Origin: Thioglobus_B sp964403565
GTDB lineage: Bacteria; Pseudomonadota; Gammaproteobacteria; PS1; Pseudothioglobaceae
Direction of reading: 5' to 3'
Assembly: GCA_964403565.1 (NCBI GenBank)
Contig: CAYOFV010000023.1
Coordinates: 1 to 19,026, forward strand
DNA: 19,026 nt
Made by a program: the position numbers and the translations under genes. Under the pieces are notes generated by a model. That model made no database searches. It was given only the letters and a program-made list of their open reading frames with translations, and was not told the DNA's origin. Below, in pieces: positions 17,075-19,026 of the stretch (positions within the stretch are counted from its first letter, which is position 1; each line of letters starts with the position of its first letter).

Positions 17075-17614
17075 TTAACGTTTTGCTAAAGCATTAACTA
17101 TCTTAAGTCCAACTACGATAAAAACCACTCCGCCAATCATATCGCCAAGCAGATAAGAACTGATGTGCTCAAGTGGATTAGTCAAAAACTCTGTGGTTTT
17201 GTTATATACAAAAAATGTTTTTAATAAGGTTGAGGTTACTGCGGAAAGCAATACTAAAAATATAATATGGCTAAAAACAATTTTATCTGCATCAAAGAAC
17301 CTAGATAAAGAGAATTGTTTCATAACGCCAATAGCTATGATTGGTGCAATTGATGACATAAGTCTTGACATTACCTCCTTTTGAGAAATATCTACAATGC
17401 CACCTTCAAGTATGATCTCAGCTAGCATGTATCCAATAAACACACCTGGAAACACCTTAAAATCAAACAGTAAATACGACATAATTGCCGCACCAATAGG
17501 CAACCACAGGTAATTACCAATAGAAAAGTCTTCAAAATCTAGGCCGGTAACAACTAATCTTGAAACAGCTACCATTAGTAGCGCAATAATATTGTATTTA
17601 ACTGATTCGCTCAT
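17075..17614 (-). CDS. Stand-alone MASE1-like six-helix membrane protein, copy A
   Basis: This 179-residue inner-membrane protein is paralogous to copy B. Hydrophobic segments lie near 8-24, 34-50, 54-71, 83-99, 112-136 and 151-175. Shared motifs are YLWLPIGA (35-42), VFPG (54-57), SIAPIIAIGVMK (88-99), STLLKTFFVY (128-137) and GDMIG (157-161). These fit MASE1, a membrane sensory domain normally fused to signalling outputs, but no output domain is present. It is separated from winged-helix copy A by 98 nt holding a weak attenuator-like stem, a C8 tract (minus strand) and a palindromic -10 box, so it may have its own promoter. The ATG at 17614 has no clear ribosome site. Alternatives are a small transporter or an anti-regulator that tethers the winged-helix protein. 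Confidence 0.72.
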   Translation of the reverse strand: MSESVKYNIIALLMVAVSRLVVTGLDFEDFSIGNYLWLPIGAAIMSYLLFDFKVFPGVFIGYMLAEIILEGGIVDISQKEVMSRLMSSIAPIIAIGVMKQFSLSRFFDADKIVFSHIIFLVLLSAVTSTLLKTFFVYNKTTEFLTNPLEHISSYLLGDMIGGVVFIVVGLKIVNALAKR

Positions 17615-17645
17615 TTTGATTAATATAGGCTAAAAATATATACTA

Positions 17646-17659
17646 ATTATACCTATAAT
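17646..17659 (-). promoter_or_regulatory. Palindromic -10 region upstream of membrane gene A
   Basis: ATTATA-CC-TATAAT is a perfect 6-2-6 palindrome that gives a consensus TATAAT on each strand. The minus-strand copy (17651-17646) lies 31 nt before the membrane gene A start. No recognisable -35 is found at 16-18 nt. The symmetry could also be a binding site for the neighbouring winged-helix dimer. Confidence 0.4.
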
Positions 17660-17676
17660 AAAGCTTTTTAGCTGTA

Positions 17677-17684
17677 GGGGGGGG
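17677..17684. repeat. G8 homopolymer (C8 on the coding strand)
   Basis: Eight consecutive G on the plus strand stand out in AT-rich DNA. The tract lies just upstream of where a -35 element for membrane gene A would be, at the length where slipped-strand mutation becomes likely. Confidence 0.9.
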
Positions 17685-17686
17685 TG

Positions 17687-17712
17687 AAAAAAATTAATCT
17701 AGATCAACTTTT
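17687..17712 (-). terminator. Weak terminator/attenuator-like stem after winged-helix copy A
   Basis: On the minus strand, immediately after the stop codon, A-rich sequence plus GTTGAT can pair with ATTAAT plus a T-run. This gives a stem of about 12 pairs (two G-U) with loop CTAG, ending in T7. It is nearly without G-C pairs, so it would be leaky at best. The G-U pairs favour the minus-strand transcript. Confidence 0.35.
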
Positions 17713-18000
17713 TTAGTTTTCTATAGCAAATGAAAGGTTCATCTCACGCTTATCACTTTCAGATTGCTCAGACTTAATAACACCAGATTTTAGTAATTTA
17801 GCCACTACACGATTAATAGTTGATAACGAGTATTTATCAAAATATTGGTGCTTAAGGATTTTTGCAATAGTGGTTTGTTTTTGATTAACAATAAACTCTA
17901 AGACAGCGCGTTCAATATCTGAATAGTCAGCAATACCTAAATGCTCTTCACACTCGCGTAATGACTCTCTTAATTTAAATAATTTGTTAAACGGCTCCAT
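17713..18000 (-). CDS. Small MarR-like winged-helix protein, copy A
   Basis: This is a 95-residue putative transcription regulator. The N-terminal helix NKLFKLRESLRECEEHL is followed by a helix around DIERAVLEFIVN, a helix-turn-helix IAKILKHQYFDKYSLSTINRVVAKLLKSGVI, and a wing KSEQSESDKREMNL. The segments KYSLSTI and DKREM are identical to copy B, marking the recognition helix and wing tip as the conserved core. The protein stops just after the wing, so it lacks the C-terminal dimerisation helices of classical MarR proteins. A ribosome site GAGAG lies about 6 nt before the ATG, and two candidate promoters lie upstream. It is the first gene of the duplicated cassette region. DNA binding is inferred from the fold, and no target is known. 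Confidence 0.76.
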   Translation of the reverse strand: MEPFNKLFKLRESLRECEEHLGIADYSDIERAVLEFIVNQKQTTIAKILKHQYFDKYSLSTINRVVAKLLKSGVIKSEQSESDKREMNLSFAIEN

Positions 18001-18041
18001 ATCGTTCTCTCAAGTTTTGGTTAAAACACATAATATTATAA

Positions 18042-18071
18042 ATGTTATTTAACAATAATAAAAGTTGTCAA
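18042..18071 (-). promoter_or_regulatory. Putative promoter of winged-helix copy A, with palindrome
   Basis: The minus strand has a perfect TTGACA (18071-18066), an 18-nt spacer and TAACAT (18047-18042, four of six). The -10 overlaps a small palindrome TGTTA-TT-TAACA (18043-18054) that could be an autoregulatory operator. A second possible minus-strand promoter is TTGATC (18131-18126), 17 nt, TAGAAT (18108-18103). Confidence 0.45.
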
Positions 18072-18095
18072 AAAAACATATATCAAAATAGCGTA

Positions 18096-18173
18096 TGTTA
18101 TAATTCTACCATCTCTGGGGGATTAGATCAATACTACTTCTCTCCTCAAGAAGCAACTCTTCTTCCCCTGGAG
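18096..18173 (+). ncRNA. Candidate small structured RNA with extended -10 promoter
   Basis: The plus strand has TGTTATAAT (18096-18104), an ideal extended -10, placing a start near 18111. From 18113 the transcript can pair CUCUGGGGGA (18113-18122) with UCCCCUGGAG (18164-18173): ten pairs, two of them G-U. Inside is a hairpin AAGAAG-CAACU-CUUCUU (18148-18164). On the minus strand the two G-U pairs become A-C mismatches, so the plus strand is the better RNA. A weak stem AACTCTA/TAGAGTT followed by T5 (18177-18224) could end it, inside the kinase 3' end. No known RNA family is recognised. Confidence 0.4.
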
Positions 18174-18180
18174 TACAACT

Positions 18181-19026
18181 CTAAATAAATAACTCCTCAC
18201 TATAGCTTTCTTTGTAGAGTTTTTCTATCTCGTCTATATCAAATTTATGATTTTGTGTACCAAGGTGTGACACCTTAATTGCACCAAGAAGCCCTGCTAG
18301 CTGACCTGTGGTTTTCCAGCTCATGTTATTCATAATTCCGTATAAAAGTCCGGCCCTGTATGCATCACCACATCCAGTTGGATCTTGCGGCGAATTAGCC
18401 TGAGCCGGAGCAATGGCAATAACCTCACCGCCAGTATGAATCTCACTACCTTGCGAGCCCTTGGTAATAATAAATGCCTCAACTTTTGATGCAATTGTTG
18501 CTAAATCAAGTCCGGTTTTGTCTTGCAACATTTGTGATTCATAATCGTTCATAGCAAGATAAGTTGCCTGATGAATAAAATTAATCAGCTCTTCGCCACT
18601 AAACATTGGCATACCTTGACCAGGATCAAAAATAAATGGCACGCCTGCTTGATGAAACTGCGTGGAATGATCAAGCATGCCATCACGCCCATCAGGTGAA
18701 ACAATACCAAGATCTACACTAGACACATCTTCAACTTTATTTTGGTGCGACTCCCCCATTGCTCCAGGATGAAATGCAGTTATTTGGTTATCATCCATAT
18801 CAGTAGTAATAAAGGCTTGTCCAGTATATGAACCTTCAACAACTTTAATGTGTGTGGTGTTCATATGGTGTGACTCCATCCACTTAAGGTATGGATCAAA
18901 GTCTTCTCCAACTGTTGCCATTGGAATAGAATTAGCGCCAAGCAAATGCAGGTTGTATGCAATATTGCCACCACAACCACCAAACTCTTTGCGCATAGTT
19001 GGCACTAGAAACGACACATTTAACAT
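18181..19026 (-). CDS. PfkB/ribokinase-family kinase, adenosine-kinase-like (N-terminus beyond window)
   Basis: 281 residues of a PfkB-family kinase are visible. Family marks are the substrate/glycine motif FGGCGGNIAYNLHLLG, DDNQITAFHPGAM, VSPDGRDGM, FDPGQGMPMF, the ATP-site segment AFIITKGSQGSEIH and the PfkB signature 2 DPTGCGDAYRAGLLYG with the catalytic aspartate. The protein resembles the proteobacterial group annotated as adenosine kinase or generic carbohydrate kinase, whose members are about 310 residues. The methionine at the edge (19026) is therefore probably internal and about 30 N-terminal residues lie outside the window. The likely reaction is phosphorylation of a nucleoside or sugar hydroxyl with ATP. 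The substrate cannot be fixed from sequence. The stop is TAG at 18181-18183. Confidence 0.88.
   Translation of the reverse strand: MLNVSFLVPTMRKEFGGCGGNIAYNLHLLGANSIPMATVGEDFDPYLKWMESHHMNTTHIKVVEGSYTGQAFITTDMDDNQITAFHPGAMGESHQNKVEDVSSVDLGIVSPDGRDGMLDHSTQFHQAGVPFIFDPGQGMPMFSGEELINFIHQATYLAMNDYESQMLQDKTGLDLATIASKVEAFIITKGSQGSEIHTGGEVIAIAPAQANSPQDPTGCGDAYRAGLLYGIMNNMSWKTTGQLAGLLGAIKVSHLGTQNHKFDIDEIEKLYKESYSEELFI

Larger units (their letters stand above)
16147..18000 (-). repeat. Tandem duplication of a winged-helix plus membrane-protein cassette
   Basis: Four minus-strand genes form two copies of the same pair: regulator A (17713-18000) then membrane A (17075-17614), followed by regulator B (16741-17022) then membrane B (16147-16719). 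By hand alignment without gaps, 46 of 93 regulator residues are identical. The membrane proteins share conserved blocks and are more diverged overall. The duplication is ancient at the protein level; I see no long identical nucleotide stretches. Confidence 0.8.

Noticed and set aside
17163..17384. Plus-strand frame of 73 codons opposite membrane gene A
   Set aside because: No domain, promoter or ribosome site was seen. The minus strand carries a conserved paralogous membrane protein.
18113..18173. GC-rich stem after the kinase gene as its intrinsic terminator
   Set aside because: On the minus strand the stem has two A-C mismatches and no T-run follows, so it does not fit a terminator for the kinase.
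1..19026. CRISPR arrays, tRNA/rRNA genes, insertion sequences
   Set aside because: No regularly spaced repeats, no RNA-gene-like sequence, and no transposase-like proteins or terminal repeats were seen on either strand.

Overview
The window is 19,026 bases of AT-rich, gene-dense bacterial DNA. The protein set (proteobacterial GshA, MnmE, MutT/ThiE-like fusion, YaaA, ferredoxin-type GltB, YceF-type Maf, full-length Mfd, NarX/NarL-like pair) points to a gammaproteobacterium with a small, tightly packed genome. Composition and protein style remind me of the marine sulfur-oxidising SUP05/Candidatus Thioglobus group and related symbionts. That is an inference from memory, not a search result. Two runs of exactly 100 N show that this is a scaffold with two unsequenced gaps.

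Layout. Positions 1-5002 are a minus-strand block: gshA, mnmE, a NarX-like kinase and a NarL-like regulator (cut by the left edge), with overlaps or gaps of 17 nt or less, so probably one operon. At 5052-5975 a divergent gene encodes a Nudix hydrolase fused to a degenerate thiamine-phosphate-synthase-like domain. It meets a minus-strand comF-yaaA pair tail to tail (5972-7374). Glutamate synthase large subunit gltB (7530 onwards, plus) runs into the first gap (11690-11789). On the other side of the gap is folA (minus), missing only its last few codons. Divergent to folA are yceF/maf and mfd (plus, 12326-16150). mfd is interrupted by the second gap (15310-15409) and ends in a bidirectional terminator.

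Positions 16147-18000 are the least ordinary part: a tandem pair of the same two-gene cassette, all on the minus strand. Each copy has a small MarR-like winged-helix protein (93 or 95 residues) followed by a stand-alone six-helix MASE1-like membrane protein (190 or 179 residues) without an output domain. I propose this as a candidate membrane-sensor plus mini-regulator module. Promoter-like sites, a 14-nt palindrome and a G8/C8 tract lie between the genes. Upstream, in the 180-nt space before a PfkB-family sugar/nucleoside kinase (18181 to the right edge), a plus-strand element has a good extended -10 box and a foldable RNA whose G-U pairs favour the plus strand.

Most genes are housekeeping: glutathione synthesis, tRNA wobble modification, nucleotide-pool sanitation, nitrogen assimilation, folate reduction and transcription-coupled repair. 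Regulation is represented by the NarX/NarL-like pair and the duplicated membrane/winged-helix cassette. I saw no tRNA or rRNA genes, CRISPR arrays or insertion sequences, and no gene-free stretch longer than 300 nt apart from the assembly gaps.
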